Source: an uncultured Pseudomonadota bacterium
GTDB taxonomy: Bacteria; Myxococcota_A; Polyangia; HGW-17
Assembly (NCBI GenBank): GCA_938004375.1
Contig: CALKWH010000363.1
Location: forward strand, 1 to 38,891
Reading direction: 5' to 3'
Length of the DNA: 38,891 nucleotides
The notes below the pieces were generated by a model. That model searched no databases. It had not been told where the DNA came from and saw nothing but the letters and a program-made list of their open reading frames with translations. Both the position numbers and the translations under genes were made by a program. This document shows positions 1 to 8,416 of this stretch, piece after piece; within the stretch, counting starts at the first letter, position 1; each line of letters starts with the position of its first letter.

Positions 1-150
1 TCTCCGGCGATGGCGCCCAGGGTCGCGTCCGCGTCGTCGCAGTCGTCCGCCGTCAGCACCCCGTCACAGTCCACGTCCTCGGTGATGGCGCCCAGCGCCG
101 GATCCGCGTCATCACAGTCGTCCGCCGTCAACACCCCGTCGCAGTCCCCG
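1..150. repeat. 75-bp tandem repeat coding for 25-residue Asp-rich modules
   Basis: The segment gatggcgcccag recurs at 9 and 84, and cagtcgtccgccgtca at 40 and 115, a period of exactly 75 bases. The copies are nearly identical and encode successive DCDG...DDCDDAD modules of the lipoprotein. The array continues past the left end of the window, which probably explains why the contig stops there. Confidence 0.8.
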
Positions 151-416
151 TCCCCGACGCAAGCGTCGATGCAGGTGGCGACACCCGCGTCCAGGACGCA
201 GGTCTGATCGGTCTGCGCGCAGTCCGCCGAGGTGCTCCAATGTAGACAGCCGTCGGCGCCCTCCTCGCACTCCTGTACGATCGTCCCCTCACACCGGGAC
301 GAACCCGCCTCGCAGGCGTCCTCGCAGGTCTGTTTCTTGTCACCGTCGTCACAGGCGGCGAACAACCAGAAGCTCAGGAACAACGATAGAAATGGGATCC
401 GGAAAAAGTGCCTCAT
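1..416 (-). CDS. Lipoprotein with MopE-like metal-binding repeats (partial, runs off left end)
   Basis: The N-terminal 138 codons of a secreted lipoprotein are visible; the rest lies beyond the window. A hydrophobic signal ends in the lipobox LFAAC with Cys22, so it is probably anchored in the outer membrane. A cysteine-containing segment follows (CEDAC, CEGT, QECEEG, DGCLHW). Then come Asp-rich repeats of the type DCDGVLTADDCDDADP, spaced 25 residues apart. Such repeats occur in MopE-like 'putative metal-binding motif' proteins of Myxococcota, where the Asp side chains are thought to bind calcium. The start at 416 has GGAGG five bases upstream. It is divergent from the histidine kinase. Metal binding is inferred from the motif only. 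Confidence 0.8.
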   Translation of the reverse strand, partial: MRHFFRIPFLSLFLSFWLFAACDDGDKKQTCEDACEAGSSRCEGTIVQECEEGADGCLHWSTSADCAQTDQTCVLDAGVATCIDACVGDGDCDGVLTADDCDDADPALGAITEDVDCDGVLTADDCDDADATLGAIAG

Positions 417-685
417 GGGAACCTCCATGGTTGGGCGACCGACCGGGAGTTCCCGGAGGGGTGCACCGGTTATGGGTCAGATTTTTTCATTATTATCGAA
501 GGAAAGTCAATTATCAGAATATATGAAACAATGGATCGCGCCCCCGGATTAAGTATTTTCTGATAATGGTACTTTCAGAAAACATAAACTTATATAATTA
601 TACATCACCCCCCGCCTTTTTTGTCGAAATCGACGTTCGTCCTGTGTTAGTTTCAATTCCGGTTGACTTTTTGTGTGAGGCCCCG
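417..685. promoter_or_regulatory. AT-rich divergent intergenic region with repeated TTATCAGAA-type motifs
   Basis: This 269-base gap separates the divergent lipoprotein (start 416) and histidine kinase (start 686) and is far richer in A+T than its surroundings. TTATCAGAA stands at 511-519 and its exact reverse complement TTCTGATAA at 558-566. TTTTCTGA (556-563) pairs with TCAGAAAA (575-582) as a perfect 8-base inverted repeat with an 11-base spacer. A TATAAT hexamer lies at 593-598 without a good -35, as expected for an activator-dependent promoter reading towards the kinase. A 14-base palindrome, CCGGGA-GT-TCCCGG, lies at 443-456. No gene is visible in the gap. Function is inferred. Confidence 0.45.
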
Positions 686-2311
686 ATGCCCGACGAGCTC
701 GACGAAAAACCCCGGCGTTCAGCCCGAAAAAAGACCCGCCCTGGCGACTCCGAGCATCGTCGGCTCGAGGAGGAGCGGGCCCGCTCCCACGAGATGATGC
801 GGTACATCATCGAGCACAACCAGAGCGCGGTCGCGGTCTTCGACCGGGAGATGCGCTACCTGTACGTCAGTTCGCTGTACCTGCAGGAGAACCGCATCCT
901 GGATAAGGACGTCATCGGCCGCTGCCACTACGACGTCTCCCCCGACATCCCGGAGAAGTGGCGGGACATCCACCGGAAGGTCATGCAGGGCGAGATCTTC
1001 GCCGCCGATGACGACCCCTATTTCCGGGAGGACGGCACCGTGGATTACATCTCCTGGGTGTGCCGTCCCTGGTACCTGGGGCCAAAGGAGATCGGCGGGA
1101 TCATCCTGTACACGAAGGTCACCACCGAGCGCAAGCGCCTTGAGGAGGACGAGCGCCGGCTGCGCGAGCAGCTGCACCAGGCCATGAAGATGGAGTCCAT
1201 CGGCCGCCTGGCCGGCGGGGTGGCCCATGACTTCAACAACATGCTCAACATCATCCTCGTGAACGCCGAGTTCGCCCTCGAGGAGCTCCCGGACGACAGT
1301 CCGCTGCGGGAGACCCTCGAGGAGATCGGCAAGGCGGCGCGGCGTTCGGCGAACCTGACCCGCCAACTGCTCACCTTCGCGCGCAAGCAGGCCGTGGAAC
1401 CCCGGACGCTGGATCTGAACGCGACCGTGGAGGGCATGCTCAAGATGCTCGCGCGGCTCATCGGGGAGAACATCGAGCTCGTCTGGGAACCCGGCGCCGG
1501 CCTCGGCTGCATCTTCATCGACCCGTCCCAGGTGGACCAGATCCTGGCCAACCTGTGCCTGAACGCCCGGGACGCCATCACCGACACCGGCCGGGTCACG
1601 CTCTCGACGGACGAGGTGACGCTCACCCGGGAGGACCGCCCCGATCAACCCGACTTCACACCGGGTCGATACGTGCGCCTGATCGTGGCGGACACGGGCT
1701 GCGGCATGAGCGCGCGGAGCCGGGCCCATCTCTTCGAGCCGTTCTACACCACCAAGGACGTGGGTCTGGGCACCGGGCTTGGTTTGGCCACGGTGCACGG
1801 GATCATCACGCAGAACAAGGGCTTCATCGACGTGGAGAGCGCGCCCGGGCGGGGAACCTCGTTCCGCATCCACCTGCCCCGGTGCGAGCCCCGTGCCTTC
1901 GACGTCGCGCCACGCCGCCCGGAGCAGCCGGAGCTGCGGGGCTCCGAGACGATCCTGCTCGTCGAGGACGAGCCCGAGATCCTGAACGTGGCGCGCCGGG
2001 TCCTCGAGCGCCAGGGATACCGGGTGCTGCAGGCGGCGTCCCCGCTGGTGGCCCTGGAGCTCGCCGCCCGCGGGACGGAGCCCGTCCACCTGCTCCTGAC
2101 GGACGTGATCATGCCCGGGATGAACGGCCGCGAGCTCGCGTCCCGGCTCCTGGCCTCGAAACCGGGGCTGCGCTGCCTGTTCATGTCCGGATACACCGCG
2201 GACATCATCGCCCACCACGGCGTCCTGGACGAGGGCCTGTCATTTTTACAGAAGCCGTTCACCTGGCGCGAGCTGGCCACCAAGGTCCGCGAGGTCCTGG
2301 ACGCGCCCTGA
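686..2311 (+). CDS. Hybrid sensor histidine kinase (PAS - HisKA - HATPase - receiver)
   Basis: A soluble two-component hybrid kinase of 541 residues without membrane segments. A PAS domain at about 38-148 ends in the typical YTKVTTERKRLEE linker. The dimerisation helix carries the phospho-acceptor H181 in GGVAHDFNN. The ATPase domain shows the N box (NLCLNARDAI, about 289-298), G1 (DTGCGM, 336-341) and G2 (GLGTGLGL). The C-terminal receiver has acidic residues in VEDEP, phospho-acceptor D473 in LTDVIMPG and K523 in QKPF. Its REC domain has no output domain, so phosphate probably passes to a partner or feeds back. The ATG at 686 has GAGG five bases upstream. An in-frame ATG at 566 would add 40 residues from the AT-rich region and is rejected. 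The PAS ligand is unknown. Confidence 0.93.
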   Translation: MPDELDEKPRRSARKKTRPGDSEHRRLEEERARSHEMMRYIIEHNQSAVAVFDREMRYLYVSSLYLQENRILDKDVIGRCHYDVSPDIPEKWRDIHRKVMQGEIFAADDDPYFREDGTVDYISWVCRPWYLGPKEIGGIILYTKVTTERKRLEEDERRLREQLHQAMKMESIGRLAGGVAHDFNNMLNIILVNAEFALEELPDDSPLRETLEEIGKAARRSANLTRQLLTFARKQAVEPRTLDLNATVEGMLKMLARLIGENIELVWEPGAGLGCIFIDPSQVDQILANLCLNARDAITDTGRVTLSTDEVTLTREDRPDQPDFTPGRYVRLIVADTGCGMSARSRAHLFEPFYTTKDVGLGTGLGLATVHGIITQNKGFIDVESAPGRGTSFRIHLPRCEPRAFDVAPRRPEQPELRGSETILLVEDEPEILNVARRVLERQGYRVLQAASPLVALELAARGTEPVHLLLTDVIMPGMNGRELASRLLASKPGLRCLFMSGYTADIIAHHGVLDEGLSFLQKPFTWRELATKVREVLDAP

Positions 2312-2321
2312 AAAGAGGGGA

Positions 2322-3809
2322 TCACCACATCGGGGAGGTGGGAAAAAGACCGTCGATCTCGAAGAATAGGGTCTCGGTGGCCATCAGAATCAGCCCCTCT
2401 GGATCGAGGGCGCTGTACTCGTCCTGCAGGTCGCGCAGGTCGGCCGCGCTCTGCACCAGGGGCCGCGTCCACGAGGTGTCCGATGCGTAGCCCCAGTACC
2501 AGCCCGCGCGGTTCGGGGAGAAGTGGCTGGTCCAGTTGTCGAAGTAGTACAACTGCTGGCTCAGGCCGGTGAAGGACTGGCCGTCGTAGCCGTACGAGAG
2601 GTTGTCGGCGCGCCAGGTGCCGAAGGCGTTGGTCATCCAACTGATCAGGTGGAGCTCCATGCCGGCCTTGTAGTTCTGCAGCTCGGTGTTCCAGCCCGGC
2701 AGGCTGCCGATCTTGTCCGGCTCGCCGGTGACCCACTCCCAGTCCGGCGAGAAGCCCTTGACGCAGGCGTAGCTCCCAAACGCGGTCATCGCCACGTGCA
2801 TCACGTCCGACACCCGCGCGTTCATGGGCTCGACGTCGAGAATCACGTCGATGTTCCCGTCGGCCTCGATGGCGTTCAGGATGGGCGTCACCCGGTCGGT
2901 GCTGTAGGTGACGTTGCTGTACGTGGGCACGCTCGAGGGCTTCGGGAAGAAGCAGCGCGTGGTCGTCTCGGTGGCGGCCCCGCAGATGGCGATCACCACG
3001 ACCGCCCGGGCGGGCACCGAGCTGGCGTAGCTCAGGCCCTTGATCGCGGCCACCCACTGGGCCGGCGTGCGGTCCGCCAGACGCCAGGGAGAGAGCCACG
3101 CGCCGATGCGCAGCGTCGGCGGCGGGTCCACGCAGCCGCCGTCCTCGCAGAGCTGGTCCCCGCAGGCGAGACAGGTGTTGCCACCGGCGCCGCACGCGTC
3201 GACGGCCGCACCCCCGCGGCAGACGCCGGCGCCGTCGCAGCACCCGTCGCAGTTCCCGGGTCCGCAGGGCTCCACGAACACGCACTCATTCCCCTCGCAG
3301 GTGCCGCCGGTGCACGCCTGGCAGGTCTCGCCGCCGAGACCGCACTGCGTTTCCGCGGTGCCCGCCTGGCAGACGCCGTCGCCGTCGCAGCACCCGGGGC
3401 AGATCCCCGGGGCGCAGGGCTCGGTGAGCCCGCAGACGTGGTCCTGACACTCGAACCCCTCGCAGTCCTCGCACGCCTCCCCGGCGAGGCCGCAGGCCGC
3501 CTGCTCGGTGCCCGCCCGGCAGACGTTGTCCGCGTCGCAGCACCCACCGCAGTTGTCCGGCCCGCAGGGATCGTCATACACGCACATACTGTCCTGGCAG
3601 GTACCGCCGACGCAGATCTTACAGGCCGCACCATCGGTGCCGCAGAACGCGCGCTCGTGGCCCGGGCGGCAGCCGCCGTCTCCGTCACAGCACCCTTCGC
3701 AGTTGTCCGGGCCGCAGGCCGGCTCCTTCGAGGCGCCGTCGTCGCAGGCCACGACGAGCAGGGCACACAAGATAATCAGCGAGGAGAGAGAGGTCTTTTC
3801 ATGCCGCAT
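2322..3809 (-). CDS. Lipoprotein with four CGPxNCxGCC repeats and a C-terminal enzyme-like domain
   Basis: A 495-residue exported lipoprotein: the signal peptide ends LLVVAC, with Cys22 as lipid anchor. Four consecutive modules of about 49 residues follow, each starting CGPDNCxGCCD and continuing with ACG..G..C..C. These dense cysteines probably form disulfide-linked surface modules, known from myxobacterial lipoproteins. The last 270 residues are cysteine-poor and rich in Trp and Tyr. A segment VILDVEPMNA and later GWYWGY recall TIM-barrel glycosidases, but I cannot assign a family. The start at 3809 is chosen because the signal peptide begins there; the longer in-frame reading to 3941 has no signal. 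It is convergent with the histidine kinase, 10 bases apart. Confidence 0.85.
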   Translation of the reverse strand: MRHEKTSLSSLIILCALLVVACDDGASKEPACGPDNCEGCCDGDGGCRPGHERAFCGTDGAACKICVGGTCQDSMCVYDDPCGPDNCGGCCDADNVCRAGTEQAACGLAGEACEDCEGFECQDHVCGLTEPCAPGICPGCCDGDGVCQAGTAETQCGLGGETCQACTGGTCEGNECVFVEPCGPGNCDGCCDGAGVCRGGAAVDACGAGGNTCLACGDQLCEDGGCVDPPPTLRIGAWLSPWRLADRTPAQWVAAIKGLSYASSVPARAVVVIAICGAATETTTRCFFPKPSSVPTYSNVTYSTDRVTPILNAIEADGNIDVILDVEPMNARVSDVMHVAMTAFGSYACVKGFSPDWEWVTGEPDKIGSLPGWNTELQNYKAGMELHLISWMTNAFGTWRADNLSYGYDGQSFTGLSQQLYYFDNWTSHFSPNRAGWYWGYASDTSWTRPLVQSAADLRDLQDEYSALDPEGLILMATETLFFEIDGLFPTSPMW

Positions 3810-3879
3810 GGAGGACTCCCGGGGGCCATGGCCCCGACGTTTCACCATGCACCCGGACGGGAAAAAAGACAAGCTGAGG

Positions 3880-4293
3880 TCAGCCGTCCACCCGGAAGCC
3901 CAGCTCCCGCAGCGCCTCGGCGACCGCCGCGGGTCGGTCACCCTGCAACACCAGCTCGAGCTCGCCGTCCAGGGCCTCGACGGTGCCGCCGCAGCCGAGC
4001 CGGCGCTTGAGTTGCGACGCGAGCGCCTCGGCGTCCGGCCGTGTGAATCCGGGGAGCGCCCCCAGCCCGGCCACGACGATCACCACCTTGCCCCCGCGGT
4101 GCTTTCTCTCGCGGCGCAGCACGACCCGGCCACGGGACCGGGGTGCGGAGGGGGAGCCCGCACCCGGGGCATCCTGGGGTATGGGTGCCGGGTCGGTTGC
4201 CGCAGGGCCCGGCGCCACCGTCACGCCGGCGAGCACGGCGAACGGGCTGTCCGGGCGGACCTCCTGGGCTGGAGGGTGCCGGGCCTTACCCAT
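3880..4293 (-). CDS. yciH: YciH/SUI1 (eIF1-like) translation initiation factor family protein
   Basis: A 137-residue protein whose C-terminal 80 residues match the SUI1/eIF1 fold. The hallmarks are RRERKHRGGKVVIVV, then LKRRLGCGG(T), then LVLQGDRP and the closing LGFRV. Bacterial YciH can discriminate start codons during initiation in vitro, but its physiological role is poorly known. The N-terminal 55 residues are Pro/Ala-rich and probably disordered, longer than usual for YciH. The start codon overlaps the last codons of the upstream GGDEF gene by 8 bases, so translation is likely coupled. The family call is secure; the coupling is inferred from the overlap. Confidence 0.9.
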   Translation of the reverse strand: MGKARHPPAQEVRPDSPFAVLAGVTVAPGPAATDPAPIPQDAPGAGSPSAPRSRGRVVLRRERKHRGGKVVIVVAGLGALPGFTRPDAEALASQLKRRLGCGGTVEALDGELELVLQGDRPAAVAEALRELGFRVDG

Positions 4294-6109
4294 GGGAGAC
4301 CTCGCCTCCGTCCGGGGCGTCCGGGGTAACCCCCGCCAGGACCACCCGGTTGCGGCCCGCGTGCTTCCCGGCGTAGAGAGCCTCGTCGGCCCGCTTGGTG
4401 CAGGCGTCGACCGAGAGCGACGAATCCCACTCGGCGACCCCGAAAGTCATGGTCACCGGGATCCGCGCCCCCTTGGCCTCGAACACGTGTTCTTCGATAC
4501 GGTGTCGGAGCTTCTCTGCGACCACCAGGGCCCCGGACGCGGCGGTCTCCGGCAGGAGGATCATGAATTCCTCCCCGCCCCAGCGGGCGGCGGCGTCCTG
4601 CTTGCGCACCGTGCCATCCATGAGCCGCCCCACGCCCTCGAGCACCGCGTCCCCCGCCTGATGTCCGTGCCGGTCGTTGATGGACTTGAAGAAGTCGAGG
4701 TCCCCGAGCACGATGGAGAAGGGTTTCTGGCTGCGCAGGGAGCGCACCCGCTCGAGCTCGATCCGCTCCATCAGCCCGCGGCGGTTCAACAGGCCGGTCA
4801 GCGCGTCGTGCAGGGCGGCCCGGGCCAGGCGGTCGTTGGCGTCATGGAGCTCCCGGTTCTTCGCGTGGATCTCGTCATGGGCGGCCTCGAGAGCCCGGCG
4901 GGCCCGCAGGCTCAGGCGGTACCGGTTATGGATCAGGAACACCAGCACGCCGAGCAGGAGCAGACCAGACACGGCCACGTACCGGAGCAGACGCTCACGG
5001 GAGAGCCGCAGGGCGGCGATGGCGTTGGTACTCTCGAGCTCCCGGATCTGGCGCTCCTTGCGCTCGAGGTCGAACCGGACCTGCAGCTCGGCGATCCGCC
5101 GCGCGCCGCCTTCTTCGAACAACTCGCCGCGCAGTTGGTGCGCCTCCTGCAGGGCTTCGTACGCTTCGTGATGAACACCCCTAACGGCCTCGGCGCGGGC
5201 GAGGGTCTCCAGGCTTTCCCACAGCAGATCTCGATAGCCCGCGGCCCGCGCCTTTTCGACCACCCGCCGGGCGAGCTCCGCGGCCTCCTCCGGATTTCCG
5301 AGCACGATCAACCCGGCAGCCCGGTTCATCTGGACGACGGACAGTTCCCGAGCCCGTCCCAGCCGCCCGAGCAATGCCTCCGCCTGTCCGAAGTGCTCCA
5401 GAGCCTCGAGGTGGCGCCCCAGCTTCGACAGCAGCTCCCCAAGGTCGTTGAGAGTGTAGGCCACCGCTTCCTCTATCCGTGCGTCGCGCGCGATGGCGAG
5501 GGCCTCGTGCTTCAAGGCGAGGGCCTCCTGATGCTGGCCCAGGGTGAACCGGATCATGCCCAGTTCGTTGAGCGAGGCCGAGAGGACGTTGGGGACCCCA
5601 TGCTTCCGGGCGAGCCCGGCCGCCCGCGTGAACACCTCGATGGCCTGATCCCAGTTCTTCTGGTCGCGATGGACGAAGCCGATGTAGCTCATGATCAGGA
5701 GCTCGATCGTCCGGTCCTCGGCGACCTCGGCGAAGGCGAGTCCCCGAATCAGATGTTCGAGCGCCTTCTCATGATCCCCGAGCTTGTACCAGGCTTCCCC
5801 CAGGAGGGCGAGCACGTCGGCCCGCGTCGAGGCCGAGCCACTGTTCTCCAGGCTCCGCAACAACTCGTTCCCACGCCGGATCACCTCGGCGAACTGTCGC
5901 GAGTCGTTGGCGCCTTTGAGCGTCTGGCGAAGGGCGGCCCGCGCCTGTTCCGGTTGCGCCACGCTCGAATCCGTGCTTCCGGTTTGGCCGAACGGAGTCC
6001 CCGCCCCGACGGACACAGGCCACACGGCGAGCAGGCAGGTGAAGAGGATCCAGACCCCCGGTACCCGTCCCCCTGTACCCACCCCGCGAGCTCGATTCGA
6101 ATGTGGCAA
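4286..6109 (-). CDS. TPR-containing membrane diguanylate cyclase (GGEEF)
   Basis: A 607-residue protein predicted to make cyclic di-GMP from two GTP. An N-terminal export signal or membrane segment (about 19-35) leads to roughly 280 residues of TPR-like helical pairs (for example ALEHLIRGLAFAEVAED). Then come a coiled-coil-like stretch (about 335-370), a transmembrane helix at about 376-394, a second coiled coil and a GGDEF domain. The domain has LTGLLNRRG, DLDFFKSIND and the active-site loop GGEEF (511-515). RKQD at 502-505 sits five residues before it, the correct spacing for an inhibitory I-site, so product inhibition is likely. The TPR part should face the periplasm as a protein-binding sensor. 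No EAL domain is present. Confidence 0.92.
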   Translation of the reverse strand: MPHSNRARGVGTGGRVPGVWILFTCLLAVWPVSVGAGTPFGQTGSTDSSVAQPEQARAALRQTLKGANDSRQFAEVIRRGNELLRSLENSGSASTRADVLALLGEAWYKLGDHEKALEHLIRGLAFAEVAEDRTIELLIMSYIGFVHRDQKNWDQAIEVFTRAAGLARKHGVPNVLSASLNELGMIRFTLGQHQEALALKHEALAIARDARIEEAVAYTLNDLGELLSKLGRHLEALEHFGQAEALLGRLGRARELSVVQMNRAAGLIVLGNPEEAAELARRVVEKARAAGYRDLLWESLETLARAEAVRGVHHEAYEALQEAHQLRGELFEEGGARRIAELQVRFDLERKERQIRELESTNAIAALRLSRERLLRYVAVSGLLLLGVLVFLIHNRYRLSLRARRALEAAHDEIHAKNRELHDANDRLARAALHDALTGLLNRRGLMERIELERVRSLRSQKPFSIVLGDLDFFKSINDRHGHQAGDAVLEGVGRLMDGTVRKQDAAARWGGEEFMILLPETAASGALVVAEKLRHRIEEHVFEAKGARIPVTMTFGVAEWDSSLSVDACTKRADEALYAGKHAGRNRVVLAGVTPDAPDGGEVSHG

Positions 6110-6156
6110 GTCGGTCCCTCCGATGAAGCGTATCTTCGTCCGAAATGACGAGCTTC

Positions 6157-6184
6157 ATCATAAAACCATCTTCAATGAACTCAA
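6157..6184 (-). promoter_or_regulatory. Candidate sigma-70-type promoter for the GGDEF-yciH genes
   Basis: Read on the minus strand, TTGAGT (6179-6184) and TATGAT (6157-6162) are separated by 16 bases. The -10 matches the consensus at five of six positions. It lies about 48 bases upstream of the GGDEF start in an AT-richer gap of 106 bases that holds no gene. Found by eye only. Confidence 0.4.
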
Positions 6185-6215
6185 GAAAAAACTGGCGTCA
6201 ACTCCCGAGACGACC

Positions 6216-7268
6216 TCACGGGCAGCCGCGGTGTTTCTGCGGTCCTTCCGGCAGCCTGACCAGGCCCGGCTCCCGGGAACGCAACGCCTCGACAGCCTTG
6301 CCCGTCACCGAGCGCCAGGTCTTTCCCTTCTCCATGACGATGACGGTCAGGGAGCGCCGACACGATTCCGTGCGCGGGTTTTCGACGTCGGCGGCGGTGC
6401 CCGAGAACGCCTCGGTCTCGTCCCGCTTCACGCCGAGGTAGTGCACGCCCTCGGCCACCCCGTCATGCCAGGAGAGGGTGGTGTCGACGCTCTGGTTGTG
6501 ACCGGGCTCGGGGTTCTGCACCCACTCCGTGTAGGTCTGCCAGGGGACGATGCGGCGATCGCCCACCTTAAGTAACAGCGCCCGCTTGAGCACGTCGGCG
6601 TATTCGGACGGCTCCTCGGGCTGGCAGGGCTGTCGCGGGGCGAGCTCGTAGCGCACCACGAGCGCGCCGGTGGCTGCGAACGACGGCGCCACCTCGACCT
6701 CGTGATTCTTCCCGGAGAAGAGCTCCGGCGGGATAGTGGCGGTGACCAGCTCCCCCGCCTTCCCCGGGGCCTGCTTCAGGCTGAACGCCAGATCGCAGTC
6801 GAACTCGCAGATCGTCTTGCCGTCGCCGCACAGCAGGATCAGGGCGCCGAAGAGCCCGGTCGGCGTGCGCAGCTCGACGATCCGGACGCGGGCCGCCGCG
6901 GGGGGCTCGCCCGCGTCGTCCGGCAGCGTGAGCCGCTCCAGCAGCGCGTTCACGCCGGCTTTGGTGGCGGTCGCCGTCCTCAACTCCTTCAAAAACGCCT
7001 CCAGCCGGTCCGACGGCGGAGCCACGGCCTCCGGGGCCTTCGGGGCGGCGGGGGGCAGGGCCTTGGGCATCGTCTCCAGACGCCCGGCGGGCGCCGATCC
7101 CATGGGTGGGACCGCCTCCGTCGGGCCAGGCGCGGGTGGAGCCGCGACGCTCGTCATCGGTCCGCCGGAACCCGTCGGCGCGGGCGCCGCCTCCCGGGTC
7201 TTTCCACCTCCGCACGCAACGAGGCTCATTCCCACGCACAGCCACCACGCGCCTCTGGATAAACTCAT
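6216..7268 (-). CDS. Lipoprotein of unknown function with Pro/Ala-rich linker
   Basis: A 350-residue lipoprotein: short signal ending SLVAC (Cys19), then a disordered Gly/Pro/Ala-rich linker to about residue 85. The globular region of about 260 residues shows alternating hydrophobic segments suggestive of beta-strands and several Cys (LCGDGKTICEFDCD), but I recognise no family. Charged, Arg/Glu-rich strands near the end (GVKRDETEAFSG, RSLTVIVMEKGK) suggest a soluble periplasmic or surface-facing domain. It is the last gene of the minus-strand run that starts with the GNAT gene at 10114, 47 bases after the membrane protein gene. The following GGDEF gene seems to have its own promoter. Confidence 0.75.
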   Translation of the reverse strand: MSLSRGAWWLCVGMSLVACGGGKTREAAPAPTGSGGPMTSVAAPPAPGPTEAVPPMGSAPAGRLETMPKALPPAAPKAPEAVAPPSDRLEAFLKELRTATATKAGVNALLERLTLPDDAGEPPAAARVRIVELRTPTGLFGALILLCGDGKTICEFDCDLAFSLKQAPGKAGELVTATIPPELFSGKNHEVEVAPSFAATGALVVRYELAPRQPCQPEEPSEYADVLKRALLLKVGDRRIVPWQTYTEWVQNPEPGHNQSVDTTLSWHDGVAEGVHYLGVKRDETEAFSGTAADVENPRTESCRRSLTVIVMEKGKTWRSVTGKAVEALRSREPGLVRLPEGPQKHRGCP

Positions 7269-7315
7269 GAATCATCTCCCTCTCTGCCCTCGATCAGGGC
7301 GTCGATGGCCAGCCC

Positions 7316-8053
7316 TCACGGGCGCATCGATCCGTTGGCCCAGCCGCGCAACCGGTCGGCGATCTCCCCAGACTCCTCCGGCGAGCCACCGTAAAACAGC
7401 ACCACGCCGGGCATCCCCGCGCAGGTCAGTTGGTGTTCATGCACGCGGATCGCGCCGGGCCGCCGGTCGGGCGGATCGTAGGTGACGTCCACCACGGTGA
7501 TCTTGAGCGCGCCCAGCTCGTCGAATCCGCACCTCCCGAGCCAATGGCGCCCGTCGACCCGCGTGAAGGTCCGGCCCAGAAAGTCCACCAGCAGCGCGTC
7601 GGCCGGGGTCCTCCGCCGCCGGATGGCGAACCGCACGAGCCAGGCACCGCCGACCAGGGCGGGCACCGCCATCAGCAGCAGGCCTAGCTGGTCCCCCCAC
7701 CCGTCACGGGGCGCCTCGCCGGCGGCGTGGATCAGGAGGTACCAGCCGAAGCCGACCAGCCCCAGACCTGGCACGATCCAAAGGGTGGCGGACGCGGAGT
7801 TGCGCACCCGCATCCGCAGCACGTCGGGGGTGTCCATGGACGTGAGCCCGGGCGCCTGTACCAGAAACAGGAAGATCATGAACGGCACGAGGAACCAGCC
7901 GAACAGCAATCCGAAGACCGCCTGGACCAGCCGTCGGCGCCAGGGCTCGTCCTCCGGGGACCAAAGGGTGATCCCGGCGGACACGAGGCCCAGCGTGAGC
8001 GCGATCAGCGCCAGCATGGCGACGGGATCATGGGTGCGCAGAAGCCAGGACAT
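7316..8053 (-). CDS. Membrane protein of unknown function with four predicted TM helices
   Basis: A 245-residue integral membrane protein. Hydrophobic stretches lie at about 12-31, 42-66, 92-110 and 124-144, followed by an Arg-rich cytosolic boundary (RFAIRRRR). A soluble C-terminal domain of about 95 residues follows, with beta-like segments (LLVDFLGRTFTRVDGRHW, LKITVVDV, GVVLFYGG). This layout, four TMs then a small beta domain, is seen in many uncharacterised proteins. No catalytic motif is apparent. It lies 21 bases downstream of the DUF4177-like gene in the same run. Topology follows the positive-inside rule only. Confidence 0.75.
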   Translation of the reverse strand: MSWLLRTHDPVAMLALIALTLGLVSAGITLWSPEDEPWRRRLVQAVFGLLFGWFLVPFMIFLFLVQAPGLTSMDTPDVLRMRVRNSASATLWIVPGLGLVGFGWYLLIHAAGEAPRDGWGDQLGLLLMAVPALVGGAWLVRFAIRRRRTPADALLVDFLGRTFTRVDGRHWLGRCGFDELGALKITVVDVTYDPPDRRPGAIRVHEHQLTCAGMPGVVLFYGGSPEESGEIADRLRGWANGSMRP

Positions 8054-8074
8054 CGCTCCTCCGGTGTTCCAGAA

Positions 8075-8326
8075 TCAATACACGGACCGCTTCAGGTACA
8101 GGTTCTGGAGCCAACTATCCGCGGTCCGGTGGTCGTTGACCGTGACCAGCTCCCACCCGTCGGCACCGGCCACCTCCAGGTATTCGTAGATCATCGGACA
8201 CGACGTGAACGCGGTGGCCACGTCCACCTGCTCCCGATCCACCTTTCCGTTCCATTTTCCGTTGACGAATGTCACGTGGAGATCCTGCACCGTGACCACC
8301 CGGTAACTGAAGCGATTCAGGCTCAT
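8075..8326 (-). CDS. Small DUF4177-like protein
   Basis: An 83-residue protein with the pattern of small DUF4177-type proteins: an N-terminal strand (FSYRVVTVQD), a central helix leading into DGWELVTV, and a final strand ending LYLKR. The 'GWELV' turn is the family's hallmark. The function of such proteins is unknown. GGAGG stands upstream of the start. The insert between the first strand and the helix is longer than usual, so the assignment is tentative. It follows the PP2C-like gene after a 90-base gap. Confidence 0.65.
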   Translation of the reverse strand: MSLNRFSYRVVTVQDLHVTFVNGKWNGKVDREQVDVATAFTSCPMIYEYLEVAGADGWELVTVNDHRTADSWLQNLYLKRSVY

Positions 8327-8416
8327 GGGGTTCCTCCCGACCGGACTGTCTCGCGTTTCCCTTCGCTTTGCAACTGCCGCGCTCTGGCCCGCACCTCGAC
8401 CGCGACCCCGGGACCG

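Noticed and set aside
3983..6148. 721-codon plus-strand open frame opposite the GGDEF and yciH genes
   Set aside because: Shadow of two well-supported genes.
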